Positions 1-10,946 of a DNA stretch of 64,000 bases are shown here, piece by piece (the stretch's first letter is position 1; the number at the start of each line of letters is the position of its first letter). The DNA is taken from the NCBI RefSeq assembly GCF_026410085.1, contig NZ_CP112866.1:2170001-2234000 (forward strand), given 5' to 3'. This DNA is from Pseudomonas quebecensis (GTDB taxonomy: Bacteria > Pseudomonadota > Gammaproteobacteria > Pseudomonadales > Pseudomonadaceae). The notes under the pieces were generated by a model. That model was not told the DNA's origin. It ran no database searches and worked only from the letters and a program-made list of their open reading frames with translations. A program made the translations under genes and the position numbers.

Positions 1-54
1 CGCCGGGTGCTGATCGAAAGCGCCAACCATCTGGCCCGTCGCATCAACGAATAG
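1..54 (+). CDS. 3' end of an upstream gene (possible IclR-type regulator)
   Basis: Only the last 17 codons and a TAG stop are in the window. The visible tail is an amphipathic helix (RRVLIESANHLARRINE), which resembles the final helix of IclR-family effector-binding domains. An IclR/KdgR-type regulator would suit the KDG-type kinase two genes downstream, but this is a guess from a very short tail. It lies 9 nt upstream of the deaminase gene on the same strand, so the two are probably co-transcribed. Confidence 0.4.
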   Translation, partial: RRVLIESANHLARRINE

Positions 55-63
55 GAACCTCTT

Positions 64-1272
64 ATGCCTGCCCTCAATGCCGTTGAAAAAGGCGCCGCCG
101 CGGTCGGTGCCCATCTGGTCCGCGACGTCAGCCTGCCGGCCCTGGTGCTGCACCGTGACGCCCTGGAACACAACATTCGCTGGATGCAGACGTTTGTCCG
201 CAACAGCGGCGCCGAGCTGGCGCCCCATGGCAAGACCAGCATGATGCCGGCGCTGTTCAAACGGCAGATCGAGCAGGGCGCGTGGGGTATTACCCTGGCC
301 AGCGCGGTGCAGACCCGTGCTGCTTATGCCGGTGGCGTGCGCCGCGTATTGATGGCCAACCAGTTGGTGGGCGCGCCGAACATGGCGTTGATTGCTGAGC
401 TGTTGGCCGACCAGGATTTCGAGTTCCATTGCATGGTCGACCATCCGGACAACGTCGCCGACCTGGGGCGGTTTTTTGCCGCCCGTGGCCTGCGCCTGAA
501 CGTGATGATCGAGTATGGCGTGCTCGGCGGACGTTGCGGGTGCCGCAGCGAGCAGGACGTGCGCGACCTGGCCAAGGCGATCAAGGCGCAGCCGGCCCTG
601 GCACTGACGGGGATCGAAGGCTACGAAGGGGTGATCCACGGCGAACACGCCATCCGCGGTATTCGCGATTTTGCCGCGAGCCTGGTGCGCCTGGCGATGG
701 AACTGCAGGACAGCGGCGCTTTCGATCTGGCCAAGCCCATCGTCACCGCTTCGGGGTCGGCCTGGTACGACCTGATCGCCGAGTCGTTCGAAGCCCAGAA
801 CGCCGCCGGGCGTTTTCTCAGCGTACTGCGCCCCGGCAGCTACGTGGCCCACGACCACGGTATCTACAAAGATGCGCAGTGCTGCGTGCTCGACCGCCGC
901 AGCGACCTCAGCGAAGGCCTGCGCCCGGCCCTGGAAGTCTGGGCCCACGTACAATCGCTGCCCGAGCCAGGGTTTGCAGTCATCGCCCTGGGCAAGCGCG
1001 ACGTGGCCTACGACGCCGGCCTGCCGATGCCGCTCAAGCGCTACAAGGCCGGTATCCTGCCGGCCGAAGGCGATGACGTGAGTGCCTGCAGCGTCACGGC
1101 CGTGATGGACCAGCACGCCTTTATGACCGTGGCGCCGGGGCTGGAACTGCGCATTGGCGACATCATTTCCTTCGGCACCTCGCACCCGTGCCTGACCTTC
1201 GACAAATGGCAAGTCGGCTGCCTGGTGGATGAGCAATTGCAAGTGATCGAACCCCTGCACACCTGCTTCTAA
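64..1272 (+). CDS. PLP-dependent amino-acid deaminase (D-serine dehydratase-like)
   Basis: A 402-residue fold-type III PLP enzyme with an alanine racemase-like N-terminal barrel and a DSD1-type C-terminal domain. The likely PLP lysine is K57 in APHGKTSM. The C-terminal GTSHPCLTFDKW motif (H374, C376) matches the metal-binding His/Cys pair of eukaryotic-type D-serine dehydratases. The family releases ammonia from D-serine, D-threonine or related 3-hydroxy amino acids; the exact substrate cannot be read from sequence. The ATG is preceded by AGGAAC at a good distance. A sugar kinase follows on the same strand after a REP pair, so the two may form an operon for amino-sugar or hydroxy-amino-acid breakdown. 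Confidence 0.85.
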   Translation: MPALNAVEKGAAAVGAHLVRDVSLPALVLHRDALEHNIRWMQTFVRNSGAELAPHGKTSMMPALFKRQIEQGAWGITLASAVQTRAAYAGGVRRVLMANQLVGAPNMALIAELLADQDFEFHCMVDHPDNVADLGRFFAARGLRLNVMIEYGVLGGRCGCRSEQDVRDLAKAIKAQPALALTGIEGYEGVIHGEHAIRGIRDFAASLVRLAMELQDSGAFDLAKPIVTASGSAWYDLIAESFEAQNAAGRFLSVLRPGSYVAHDHGIYKDAQCCVLDRRSDLSEGLRPALEVWAHVQSLPEPGFAVIALGKRDVAYDAGLPMPLKRYKAGILPAEGDDVSACSVTAVMDQHAFMTVAPGLELRIGDIISFGTSHPCLTFDKWQVGCLVDEQLQVIEPLHTCF

Positions 1273-1284
1273 ACCGCGCCGCCC

Positions 1285-1354
1285 CTATCGGGGGCAAGCC
1301 CCCACCCACCTGTTGAAATGCGTTCCCATGTGGGAGGGGGCTTGCCCCCGATAG
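1285..1354. repeat. Inverted REP pair (REPIN)
   Basis: Two inverted Pseudomonas REP elements, at about 1285-1308 and 1330-1354, share a core of GGGGGCAAGCCCCC / GGGGGCTTGCCCCC with GTGGG outer bases. They face each other across about 20 bases, so the transcript can fold into one long hairpin. The pair lies between the deaminase and the sugar kinase and could attenuate transcription or stabilise the upstream mRNA. Confidence 0.85.
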
Positions 1355-1382
1355 AGCCCTCAACCACATCAGAGACTCAGGC

Positions 1383-2291
1383 ATGAACACAACCCCTCGC
1401 ATCGCCCTGATCGGCGAATGCATGATCGAACTGCAACACCGCGCCGACGGCAGCCTGGTTCAGAGCTTTGGCGGCGACACCCTGAACACTGCGGTGTACC
1501 TGCGCCGTGCGCTGGGCGAAAGCGGCAGCGTCGACTACGTCACCGCCCTGGGCGATGACAGCTTCAGCGATGCAATGCGCCGGCAATGGGCCGACGAAGG
1601 TCTCGGTCTCGGCCTGGTCCAACGCCTGCCGGGGCGGTTGCCGGGTTTGTATTGCATCCAGACCGATGCCAAGGGCGAGCGAAAATTTCTGTATTGGCGC
1701 AACGAAGCCGCCGTGCGCGACTGCTTCACCACGCCTGCCGCCGAGCCGGTTCTGGCGGCGCTGCCGAGCTACGACGTGGTGTATTTCAGCGGTATCACCC
1801 TGGCCGTGCTCGGTGAGGTCGGCCGTGCGCGCCTGCTGCAGGCGCTGATCGAAACCCGCCGCCGTGGCGGCCAGGTAGTGTTCGACAACAACTACCGTCC
1901 GCGCCTGTGGCCCAGTGTGGAAGCAGCGCGCGCGGCGTATCACGCGGTGCTCGCCGAAGTGGACATCGCCTTGCTCACCGAAGATGACGAGCGCGGGTTG
2001 TTTGGCTATCAGGACGCCGAGCAGGTGTTCGCGGCCTATCCAGCCATTGCCGAGGTGGTGCTCAAGCGTGGCGCCGATACATGCCTTATCCGCTGCAACG
2101 GCGAGCATTTTGCCGTGCCGGCGTTGAAGATCGAGAAGGTGGTGGATACCACGGCGGCGGGGGATTCGTTCAGTGCGGCGTATCTGGCCAGCCGGCTCCA
2201 GGGCGGTTCACCCGAGGTGGCGGCGTTGGCTGGACATCGTCTGGCCAGTCGGGTGATTCAGGTTCCGGGGGCATTGATTCCCCTGGGGTGA
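1383..2291 (+). CDS. kdgK: Sugar kinase, PfkB family (2-dehydro-3-deoxygluconokinase type)
   Basis: A 302-residue ribokinase/PfkB-family kinase. It starts with the family N-terminal strand (IALIGECMIEL), has the early GGDTLNTAVYLRR sugar-binding element, and ends with the PfkB signature DTTAAGDSFSAAYL, which holds the catalytic aspartate and anion hole. Its length and N-terminus resemble KdgK, which phosphorylates 2-keto-3-deoxygluconate to KDPG for the Entner-Doudoroff pathway. Pairing with a D-amino-acid deaminase leaves open a different keto-sugar substrate. It starts about 110 nt after the deaminase stop, beyond the REP pair. Confidence 0.8.
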   Translation: MNTTPRIALIGECMIELQHRADGSLVQSFGGDTLNTAVYLRRALGESGSVDYVTALGDDSFSDAMRRQWADEGLGLGLVQRLPGRLPGLYCIQTDAKGERKFLYWRNEAAVRDCFTTPAAEPVLAALPSYDVVYFSGITLAVLGEVGRARLLQALIETRRRGGQVVFDNNYRPRLWPSVEAARAAYHAVLAEVDIALLTEDDERGLFGYQDAEQVFAAYPAIAEVVLKRGADTCLIRCNGEHFAVPALKIEKVVDTTAAGDSFSAAYLASRLQGGSPEVAALAGHRLASRVIQVPGALIPLG

Positions 2292-2308
2292 ATGGCCGAC
2301 TTCGGCGG

Positions 2309-2391
2309 ATCGGGAGCAAGCCCCTTCCCACAGTCGATTGCATTCCTCCAGATATATGCATTCCACGGTGGAGGGGGCGTGCCCCCGATAG
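2309..2391. repeat. Degenerate inverted REP pair
   Basis: A REP-like core at about 2309-2331 (GGGAGCAAGCCCCTTCCCAC) faces a second at about 2368-2391 (GGTGGAGGGGGCGTGCCCCC). Both depart slightly from the other REPs in this window. They fill the gap between the convergent kdgK and parvulin genes and probably serve as a bidirectional stem-loop. Confidence 0.75.
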
Positions 2392-2408
2392 GGCCCTGAA
2401 GGCATCCC

Positions 2409-2684
2409 TCAATCGCGATAAAACACCTGCACCAAGTGATACCCGAACTTGCTCTTGACCGGCCCATGCACCACCCGCAGCGGTTTCTTGAAAATCACCG
2501 CATCGATCGCCCCAACCATTTGCCCTGGCCGGATCTCGCCCAGATCGCCGCCACGTTTGCCCGACGGGCAGGTGGAGTACTTCCTGGCCAGCACATCAAA
2601 AGCTTCGCCCTTGGCAATGCGCTGCTTGAGTTGTTCGGCTTCCTCGCTGGTTTTCACCAGGATATGACGGGCTTGGGCTTTCAT
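2409..2684 (-). CDS. ppiC: Parvulin-type peptidyl-prolyl cis-trans isomerase
   Basis: A 91-residue single-domain parvulin with no signal peptide, so cytoplasmic. Family hallmarks are ARHILVKT near the N-terminus, CPSGKRGGDLGEIRPGQMV in the middle and FGYHLVQV at the end. The protein consists only of the rotamase domain, as in E. coli PpiC (about 93 residues). A paralogue of 93 residues lies at 16603-16884; they share the layout but differ at many positions. Convergent with kdgK and downstream of the hybrid histidine kinase on the same strand. Confidence 0.92.
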   Translation of the reverse strand: MKAQARHILVKTSEEAEQLKQRIAKGEAFDVLARKYSTCPSGKRGGDLGEIRPGQMVGAIDAVIFKKPLRVVHGPVKSKFGYHLVQVFYRD

Positions 2685-2715
2685 GGTTTTCTACCAGGTG
2701 TGCGACGGCGCGCGA

Positions 2716-4890
2716 TTATGCCTGAAGTCGTTCGTCGACGCCGATCATCGCGCGGATTTTCGTCGCCAGCAGATCAATGGAAAACGGCTTGGCTACCATG
2801 TCCATGCCATCCTCCAGGAAGCCCTGGCGCTCGGAGGCTTTTTCGGCGTAGCCGGTCATGAACAGCACCTTGAGCCCCGGACGGTGCTGGCGCGCGATTT
2901 CCGCCAGTTGCCGGCCGTTCATGCCCGGCAGGCCCACGTCGGTCACCAGCAGGTCCACGCGCAGGTCCGATTCCAGCAGCGGCAACGCGGTACGCGCGTC
3001 CGCTGCCTGGTGTGCGGTGTAGCCCAATTCGTCCAGCAGGTTCACCACCAGCATGCGCACCGCCAGGTCATCCTCGACCACTACGACTGCTTCGCCCGCC
3101 TGGGCCACCGGCGCTTCGCCGAGGCTGGCCGGCAGGCTGCTCTCCAGGGAGGTGCCGTGCAGGCGCGGCAGGTACAGGCGCACGCAGGTGCCCTGGCCCG
3201 GCTCGCTTTGGATGGTCACATGGCCGCCGGACTGCTGGGCAAACCCGTAGATCATCGACAGCCCCAGGCCAGTACCCTGGCCGATAGGCTTGGTGGTGAA
3301 GAAGGGGTCGAACGCTTTGGCAAGAATCTTCGGCGCCATGCCGGTGCCGTTGTCGCACACACCGAGCATCACGTAATCGCCGGCCTTGACGGGTTCGAGG
3401 GTGGTGATGTCGGTGCCGTCCAGGTAACTGTTGGCGGTTTCGATCAGTATTTCACCGCCGTCGGGCATGGCGTCGCGGGCATTGATCACCAGGTTGAGCA
3501 ACGCGTTTTCCAACTGGCTGGCATCGGTGTTGACCGGCCAGATGTCCTGGCCCAGTTGCACATTCAGGCGAATGTGCGCGCCTTTGGTACGACGGAACAG
3601 GTCTTCCAGGGACGCCACCAGCTGGTTCGGGTCCAGTGGGCGCCGGTCCAGCGACTGGCGCCTGGAGAACGCCAGCAACCGATGGGTGAGGGCGGCGGCG
3701 CGATGGGCGGAGGACACGGCGGCCTCGATGAAACGGCCGATCTCCTCGCTGCGCCCTGCGGTGATGTAACGCTGCATCAGGTCCAGGCTGCCGATAATGC
3801 CGGTGAGCATATTGTTGAAGTCATGGGCGATGCCGCCGGTGAGCTGGCCTACCGCTTCCATCTTTTGCGCATGGCGTAAGGCATCTTCGGCGCGCTCGCG
3901 TTCGTACATTTCGTTTTGCAGGCGCTGGTTGGCCTCGGCCAGCGCCTGGGTGCGCTGGGCGACCCGCTCTTCGAGGTTTTCATTGAGGTGGCGCAGGGCC
4001 TGTTCGGTGGTCTTGCGTTCGGTCAGGTCCAGGGCGGCGCCGAGGAAACGCACCGGCCGGCCCTGGTGGTCCTTGTAGCAGCGGCCGCGGGCGAAGATCC
4101 AGCGTACCTCGCCATCGGGCAGCAACAAACGGTACTCCTCGGCGTATTCGGTGCCGTGGCTGATGCAATGCTTGATGCTGCGCGCCACCGTGCCACGGTC
4201 TTCGGGGTGAACACCTTGCAGGTAGGCGCTGATGGGCAAGAGGCCGGCGTCGCCGGGTGCGACGCCGTGCAGATAGGCGAAGTGCGCGTCGGCGATGAAG
4301 TGGTCTTCGCCAATGTCCCAATCCCAGGTACCCACCGCGTCGGTAGCGGCCAGCGCCAATTGCAGGCGTTGCTCGCTGTTGTGCTGGGCCTTCAGGCTGG
4401 CTTCGGAGCGTTGTTGCAGCTCGAGGGCCTTGCTGCGGCGCTCGTGGGTGTCGATGGCGGTGACCAGGATGCCGGCAACCTGGCCGCTTTCGTCGCGGAT
4501 CGGGCTGTAGGTGAGGTCCAGCCAGATTTCGGTGTCGCGGTGGTTGCGCTGCAGCACAAAGCGCTGCTCGCTGAAGGTGCGCGTCTGCCCGTCGCGCACG
4601 GCGCTGTAGATCGGTGCGGTAAAGCTTTCCAGCTCCGGCCAGGTCTGATGCGCCGGCTGGCCCATGGCATCGGGGTGCTTGTTGCCCGCCAGCCGGGCAA
4701 AGCCATCGTTGTACAGTTGGATAAGTTGGTGGCCCCACAGCAAAAGCATCGGCATCGGTGAATTGACCACGATATCGACGGCTGTGCGCAGGCTTTGCGG
4801 CCAGTCATTGGCCTCACCGAGCGGGCTTCGTGCCCAGTCCAGCCGTGCAATCAATGCAGCGGCTTCGCTACCGGTGGATGTTCCATTCAT
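2716..4890 (-). CDS. Hybrid sensor histidine kinase with PAS domains and a receiver
   Basis: A 724-residue soluble sensor; I see no membrane segment. Order: PAS domain (about 35-150), second PAS/PAC domain (about 180-292, ending [12 protein letters not shown]), coiled coil (about 293-345), HisKA with phospho-acceptor H355 in [10 protein letters not shown], HATPase with N box [14 protein letters not shown] and G boxes DNGTGM and GTGLGLSM, and a C-terminal receiver with phospho-acceptor D651 in [13 protein letters not shown]. Two PAS domains and no transmembrane helix suggest a cytoplasmic signal such as redox state or a small ligand. No response regulator gene is adjacent, so it is an orphan whose output must be elsewhere. 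Confidence 0.9.
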   Translation of the reverse strand: MNGTSTGSEAAALIARLDWARSPLGEANDWPQSLRTAVDIVVNSPMPMLLLWGHQLIQLYNDGFARLAGNKHPDAMGQPAHQTWPELESFTAPIYSAVRDGQTRTFSEQRFVLQRNHRDTEIWLDLTYSPIRDESGQVAGILVTAIDTHERRSKALELQQRSEASLKAQHNSEQRLQLALAATDAVGTWDWDIGEDHFIADAHFAYLHGVAPGDAGLLPISAYLQGVHPEDRGTVARSIKHCISHGTEYAEEYRLLLPDGEVRWIFARGRCYKDHQGRPVRFLGAALDLTERKTTEQALRHLNENLEERVAQRTQALAEANQRLQNEMYERERAEDALRHAQKMEAVGQLTGGIAHDFNNMLTGIIGSLDLMQRYITAGRSEEIGRFIEAAVSSAHRAAALTHRLLAFSRRQSLDRRPLDPNQLVASLEDLFRRTKGAHIRLNVQLGQDIWPVNTDASQLENALLNLVINARDAMPDGGEILIETANSYLDGTDITTLEPVKAGDYVMLGVCDNGTGMAPKILAKAFDPFFTTKPIGQGTGLGLSMIYGFAQQSGGHVTIQSEPGQGTCVRLYLPRLHGTSLESSLPASLGEAPVAQAGEAVVVVEDDLAVRMLVVNLLDELGYTAHQAADARTALPLLESDLRVDLLVTDVGLPGMNGRQLAEIARQHRPGLKVLFMTGYAEKASERQGFLEDGMDMVAKPFSIDLLATKIRAMIGVDERLQA

Positions 4891-5032
4891 GAAAAAGCCC
4901 TGAGCGTAACGCTTTGAAAGATAAAAACACCCATTATCCCGTGAGTGGGCAATAAGTGACTACCCCGGAAAAATAGCACGCCCTGGCGTTTTGTCTCGCA
5001 AATCGGCCCCTCAGAGCTGAAACCTTTCATCT

Positions 5033-6985
<1,953 letters not shown>

Positions 6986-7045
6986 CAGCCAGGTCTCTTG
7001 TTCTTATGCACGTCTTCCAAACAACAGCGTTCCACTGTGTTTGAT

Positions 7046-7819
7046 CTATTGGGCCAGCCAGCCCCCATCGATATTCCATGCCGCACCACGCACCTGGGCG
7101 CCGGCCTCGCTGCACAAGAACAGCACCAGCTCGCCCAGTTGCGACGGGGTCACGAACTCCAGCGACGGCTGTTTCTCCGCCAGCAGATCATGCTGCGCCT
7201 GCTGCGGGTCCACGCCTTGGGCAATGCGGTCGTCGATCTGCTTTTGCACCAGCGGCGTCAACACCCAGCCGGGGCAGATCGCGTTGCAGGTTACGTTGCT
7301 GGGGGCGGTCTCCAGGCCCACCACTTTGGTCAGGCCGATCACGCCGTGCTTGGCCGCCACATAAGCGGCCTTGCCCACCGAACCGACCTGGCCGTGCACC
7401 GAGGCAATATTGACGATACGCCCCCAGCCCTTGGCCTTCATGCCCGGCAGGCCCAAGCGTGTGCTGTGGAACACCGACGACAGGTTGATCGCGATGATCG
7501 CGTCCCAGCGCTCGGCCGGGAAGTCTTCGACCGCCGCCACATGCTGGATGCCGGCGTTGTTCACCAGAATGTCCACGCCGCCGAACTCACGCTCGGCGTA
7601 GGCGAACATGTCGGCGATCTGCGCCGGATCGCTGACGTCCGCCGGATGGTGGCCGACCTGGCCGCCATAGGCTTGCACCTGGGCGATTACCGCGCTGGCA
7701 TCGCCAAAGCCATTGAGGATCAGGTTGGCGCCGGCCTTGGCCAGGCTCAGCGCGATACCCAGGCCGATGCCGCTGGTGGAGCCGGTAACCAGGGCGGTCT
7801 TGCCATTCAATGTCGTCAT
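7046..7819 (-). CDS. bdhA: D-3-hydroxybutyrate dehydrogenase
   Basis: A 257-residue SDR enzyme that oxidises (R)-3-hydroxybutyrate to acetoacetate with NAD. The Rossmann motif is GSTSGIGLGIA, NNAG is conserved, and the catalytic Ser and Tyr-Lys are in NIASVHGQ and AAYVAAKHG. The C-terminal QLGELVLFLCS and AWNIDGGWLAQ stretches are typical of the family. I chose the ATG that begins MTTLNGKTAL because GAGGTG lies just upstream; a longer frame begins 27 nt earlier. The start is 8 nt from the permease stop, and acetoacetyl-CoA synthetase follows, so the three form one operon. Confidence 0.92.
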   Translation of the reverse strand: MTTLNGKTALVTGSTSGIGLGIALSLAKAGANLILNGFGDASAVIAQVQAYGGQVGHHPADVSDPAQIADMFAYAEREFGGVDILVNNAGIQHVAAVEDFPAERWDAIIAINLSSVFHSTRLGLPGMKAKGWGRIVNIASVHGQVGSVGKAAYVAAKHGVIGLTKVVGLETAPSNVTCNAICPGWVLTPLVQKQIDDRIAQGVDPQQAQHDLLAEKQPSLEFVTPSQLGELVLFLCSEAGAQVRGAAWNIDGGWLAQ

Positions 7820-7826
7820 GTACACC

Positions 7827-9218
7827 TCATACAATGCCAGTGGCATAGAAAGTACCGATCACCACGAACACCGCAAGGGTCTTGATAATCGTGATGCCGA
7901 AAATATCCTTGTAGGCTTCGCGGTGGGTCAGGCCGGTGACCGCCAGCAGGGTGATCACCGCGCCGTTGTGGGGCAGGGTGTCCATGCCGCCACTGGCCAT
8001 GGCCGCGACCCGGTGCAGCACTTCAAGGGGGATATTGGCCGCGTGGGCCGCCGCGATAAAACTCTCGGACATCGCCGCCAGGGCGATGCTCATGCCGCCC
8101 GAGGCGGAACCGGTGATACCGGCCAGCAACGTCACAGTGATCGCCTCGTTGACCAACGGGTTGGGGATGCCCTTAAGCCAGTCCGCCAGCACCAGAAAGC
8201 CCGGCAACGAAGCGATGACCGCACCGAAGCCGTATTCCGACGCGGTGTTCATCGCCGCCAGCAACGCACCGCTGACCGCGCTCTTGCTGCCTTCGGCGAG
8301 TTTGCTCTTGATGGCCGAGAAGCCGAACACCAGCACCACGATAATCCCCACCAGCAGCGCCGCCTGCACCGCCCAGATCGCCGTGAGCTTGGCAATCTCG
8401 GTGGTCACCGGCGCGCTCATGCCAGGCAGGCTGAGGCTGTGGGTCTTGCCGTACCACTGCGGAATCCAGTGGGTGAACAGCAGGTTCATCACGCCTACCA
8501 GGATCAGCGGCGACAGCGCGATCCACGGGTTGGGCAGCGCCAGGTTCTCAGCGGTTTCCGGCTCGTTGCGCAGGTCGGTGCCGTAGCCTTCCCCGGCGCG
8601 CTGGGCCTTGTTGCGTTGGCGTGCCAGGTAGAGCATGCCGGCGCAGAACACGAAGATCGTGCCGATCAGCCCCAGCCACGGCGCCGCCCAGGCGGTGGTG
8701 TTGAAGAACGTGCTGGGGATGATGTTCTGGATCTGCGGCGTGCCGGGCAGGGCGTCCATGGTGAAGGAAAACGCACCCAGGGCGATGGTCGCCGGGATCA
8801 GGCGCTTGGGGATATTGCTCTGGCGGAACATCTCCGCCGCGAACGGGTACACCGCGAATACCACCACAAACAGCGACACGCCGCCGTAGGTGAGCAGGGC
8901 GCAGACCAGCACGATCACCAGCATCGCCTGGCGCGTGCCGAGCAAACGGATCGCCGCCGCCACGATCGAACGCGAGAAGCCCGACAACTCAATCAACTTG
9001 CCGAATACCGCACCGAGCAGGAACACGGGGAAATACAGTTTGATAAAGCCGACCATTTTTTCCATAAACACCCCGGTAAAGGCAGGGGCGACGGCGGAAG
9101 GGTCGGTCAGCAGCACCGCGCCAAGTGCGGCGATGGGGGCGAACAGGATAACGCTATAGCCACGGTAGGCAGCCAGCATCAGCAACGCGAGGGCTGCCAG
9201 GGCAATGATCACACTCAT
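7827..9218 (-). CDS. GntP-family permease, probably for 3-hydroxybutyrate
   Basis: A 463-residue, strongly hydrophobic inner-membrane transporter with about 12 segments, of the GntP/gluconate permease family. Recognisable stretches are LTYGGVSLFVVVFAVYPFA and MDALPGTPQIQNIIP. Its place directly upstream of bdhA and acetoacetyl-CoA synthetase, behind a sigma-54 promoter, argues that the substrate is a short hydroxy acid such as D-3-hydroxybutyrate rather than gluconate. A homologous permease sits beside the HbcR-controlled operon of P. aeruginosa (PA2003-PA2005 region, from memory). GGAGA precedes the ATG. Confidence 0.85.
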   Translation of the reverse strand: MSVIIALAALALLMLAAYRGYSVILFAPIAALGAVLLTDPSAVAPAFTGVFMEKMVGFIKLYFPVFLLGAVFGKLIELSGFSRSIVAAAIRLLGTRQAMLVIVLVCALLTYGGVSLFVVVFAVYPFAAEMFRQSNIPKRLIPATIALGAFSFTMDALPGTPQIQNIIPSTFFNTTAWAAPWLGLIGTIFVFCAGMLYLARQRNKAQRAGEGYGTDLRNEPETAENLALPNPWIALSPLILVGVMNLLFTHWIPQWYGKTHSLSLPGMSAPVTTEIAKLTAIWAVQAALLVGIIVVLVFGFSAIKSKLAEGSKSAVSGALLAAMNTASEYGFGAVIASLPGFLVLADWLKGIPNPLVNEAITVTLLAGITGSASGGMSIALAAMSESFIAAAHAANIPLEVLHRVAAMASGGMDTLPHNGAVITLLAVTGLTHREAYKDIFGITIIKTLAVFVVIGTFYATGIV

Positions 9219-9275
9219 GGTGTGTCTCCAGATGGGATTGTTATTTTTGTGGGTGACGCTGTGGGAAGGGCTATA

Positions 9276-9290
9276 GCGAGATGTGTGCCA
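9276..9290 (-). promoter_or_regulatory. Sigma-54 (-24/-12) promoter of the hydroxybutyrate operon
   Basis: Read on the minus strand, the sequence is TGGCACACATCTCGC, with the invariant GG and GC exactly ten bases apart and the full TGGCAC of the -24 box. The only notable departure is TCGC in place of TTGC. It points at the GntP-type gene 58 nt downstream, giving a leader of about 46 nt. The regulator gene immediately upstream encodes a sigma-54 activator, which supports the assignment. Confidence 0.75.
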
Positions 9291-9341
9291 AGTGGTTAAT
9301 TGCTTGAAATATATGGATATTTTTCAACAGGTTTTAAGCCG

Positions 9342-9359
9342 TGTCTCAATTTCAAGACA
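9342..9359. promoter_or_regulatory. Candidate activator site 1 (inverted repeat)
   Basis: TGTCTCAATTTCAAGACA, with perfect TGTCT/AGACA arms, lies about 50-80 nt upstream of the -24/-12 promoter. A related sequence matching at 13 of 18 positions lies at 9487-9504. Paired upstream sites are usual for Fis-type sigma-54 activators, so HbcR is the likely binder. This is inference from symmetry and position. Confidence 0.45.
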
Positions 9360-9373
9360 AGCACGGATCAAAT

Positions 9374-9460
9374 GTGGGAGGGGGCTTGCCCCCGATAGTG
9401 GGTCTATCAGCCAGGAAAATAGCGGCTGACCCAATGCCATGGGGGCAAGCCCCCTCCCAC
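9374..9460. repeat. Inverted REP pair (outward orientation)
   Basis: REP elements at about 9374-9398 and 9441-9460 are inverted relative to each other, with the GTGGGAGG ends on the outside, opposite to the pair at 1285-1354. The pair lies between the two candidate activator sites of the hydroxybutyrate operon, so the intervening DNA could be extruded or bent. Confidence 0.8.
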
Positions 9461-9469
9461 CAAGTCTGT

Positions 9470-10909
9470 CTATTTATTGAGATGCTTGTCTCTATTTAGA
9501 GATTGCGTAATGTCCAGGGCCACCATCTTCTTGTACAACGTCGATCGCCCCAGCCCCAACCGCTTAGCCGCCTCCACCACATTGCCTTCACACCCTTTGA
9601 GCGCCGCCACAATCACCTGCCGGTCAAACCGCTCTCGCGCCGCGTTGTAGCTTTCGCCTTCTACCGCCGCCACGGCATTGCTACGCGCCACCGGACTGAA
9701 GGTGCCGATCGCCGCGCGGACTTCCTCGGCGTTCAATACCAGGTCATCGCTCAACAGCGCCGCGCGCTCCAGCACATTGCGCAACTCGCGGATATTCCCC
9801 GGCCAGGCATGCTGGGCCAGCAGGGCCAGGGCCTCGCGGTCCAGTTCGTGGTGGCTGCGCAGTTCTTCGAGGATCGCCTCGCTGAGCGCCGGAATATCTT
9901 CCAGGCGTTCGCGCAGGGGCGGCACCTGGATGGGCAGCACGTTCAGGCGGTAGTACAGGTCTGCGCGAAACTGGCCGCGCTTGATTGCCGCTTCAAGGTC
10001 CATCGATGTGGCCGCGATCACCCGCACATCACTGTGCAGCATCTCGTTGGAGCCGACCGGTTCGAATTCCTTTTCCTGCAACACCCGCAGCAGTTTGCTT
10101 TGCAGCGGCAGCGGCATATCGCCGATTTCATCCAGAAACAACGTACCGCCCTCGGCGATCTGGAACTTGCCGGAGCGACCCTTGCGGTCCGCCCCGGTAA
10201 ACGCGCCAGGTGCCGTGCCGAAAAATTCGGCTTCCAGCAGGTCATGGGGGATCGCCGCGCTGTTGATGCTCACGAACGCCTTGTGCGCCCGCGACGACGC
10301 ACCATGAATGGCCTGGGCCAGCAGCTCCTTGCCGGTGCCGGTTTCCCCCAGCAGCAATACGGGCGACTCGGCCTTTGCACTGCGCCGCGCCCGGCGTTTG
10401 ACCTCCAGGCTCGCGGCACTGGTGCCGATAAAATGCGCGAAGGTGTACTTGCTCTGGCGTGAGCGCAGCAACGAGCGGGTGGAGGCCAGTTCCTGCTGCA
10501 TGCTCAGGTAGCGCTCGATCAGGGGCGACAAGTTGCGCAGCTCATCGAACAGCGCGAAGCCGATGGCGCCGATCACCGCGCCGGCATCGTTGTGAATCGG
10601 CAGGCGCATCACCACCAGCGGGCCTTTGGGCGTGTCCTGGATATCCAGCAGGATCGGCCGGTCGGTGCGCACCACCTGGCGCAGCAAACTGTTTGAGATC
10701 ACTTGTTCGCACGGTTGGCCGATGGCCTCTTCGGCGCTCTTGAGACCGAAGCGCCTGGCGTAGCGCTCGTTCATCCACACGATGTTGGCATCACGGTCGA
10801 CAATCACCGTGCCTTCGCTGGACTGCTCGATGATCTCGAACAGCGACTGGATCGCCAGCCCGCGTACCTGTTGGTAATCGGTGAGGTTATCGGTGAGGTT
10901 CATGCCCAT
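9470..10909 (-). CDS. hbcR: Sigma-54-dependent activator of hydroxybutyrate catabolism (HbcR type)
   Basis: A 479-residue enhancer-binding protein: N-terminal PAS-like sensory domain (about 20-130), AAA+ domain with Walker A GETGTGKE (about 187), sigma-54 loop GAFTGA (about 234) and [13 protein letters not shown], and a Fis-type C-terminal helix-turn-helix (VVEAAKRLGLGRSTLYKKM). There is no receiver domain, so a ligand, not phosphorylation, is the probable input. It lies directly upstream of the GntP-bdhA-acetoacetyl-CoA synthetase operon on the same strand, as hbcR (PA2005) does next to bdhA in P. aeruginosa. Its 3' end overlaps a candidate upstream activating site. Confidence 0.85.
   Translation of the reverse strand: MGMNLTDNLTDYQQVRGLAIQSLFEIIEQSSEGTVIVDRDANIVWMNERYARRFGLKSAEEAIGQPCEQVISNSLLRQVVRTDRPILLDIQDTPKGPLVVMRLPIHNDAGAVIGAIGFALFDELRNLSPLIERYLSMQQELASTRSLLRSRQSKYTFAHFIGTSAASLEVKRRARRSAKAESPVLLLGETGTGKELLAQAIHGASSRAHKAFVSINSAAIPHDLLEAEFFGTAPGAFTGADRKGRSGKFQIAEGGTLFLDEIGDMPLPLQSKLLRVLQEKEFEPVGSNEMLHSDVRVIAATSMDLEAAIKRGQFRADLYYRLNVLPIQVPPLRERLEDIPALSEAILEELRSHHELDREALALLAQHAWPGNIRELRNVLERAALLSDDLVLNAEEVRAAIGTFSPVARSNAVAAVEGESYNAARERFDRQVIVAALKGCEGNVVEAAKRLGLGRSTLYKKMVALDITQSLNRDKHLNK
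9487..9504. promoter_or_regulatory. Candidate activator site 2, inside the 3' end of hbcR
   Basis: TGTCTCTATTTAGAGATT, with TCTCTA/TAGAGA arms around TT, matches site 1 (9342-9359) at 13 of 18 positions. It lies about 200 nt upstream of the -24/-12 promoter, within the last codons of hbcR. A weaker relative (TGTCTATTTATTGAGA) is at 9467-9482. Confidence 0.4.
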
Positions 10910-10946
10910 GCCGCCAGCAAAAGGGTGAGTGGAATCCCATAACGTC

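Noticed and set aside
7713..9299. A 528-codon plus-strand frame opposite the GntP-type permease
   Set aside because: His-, Arg- and Gln-rich shadow of a transmembrane protein gene.
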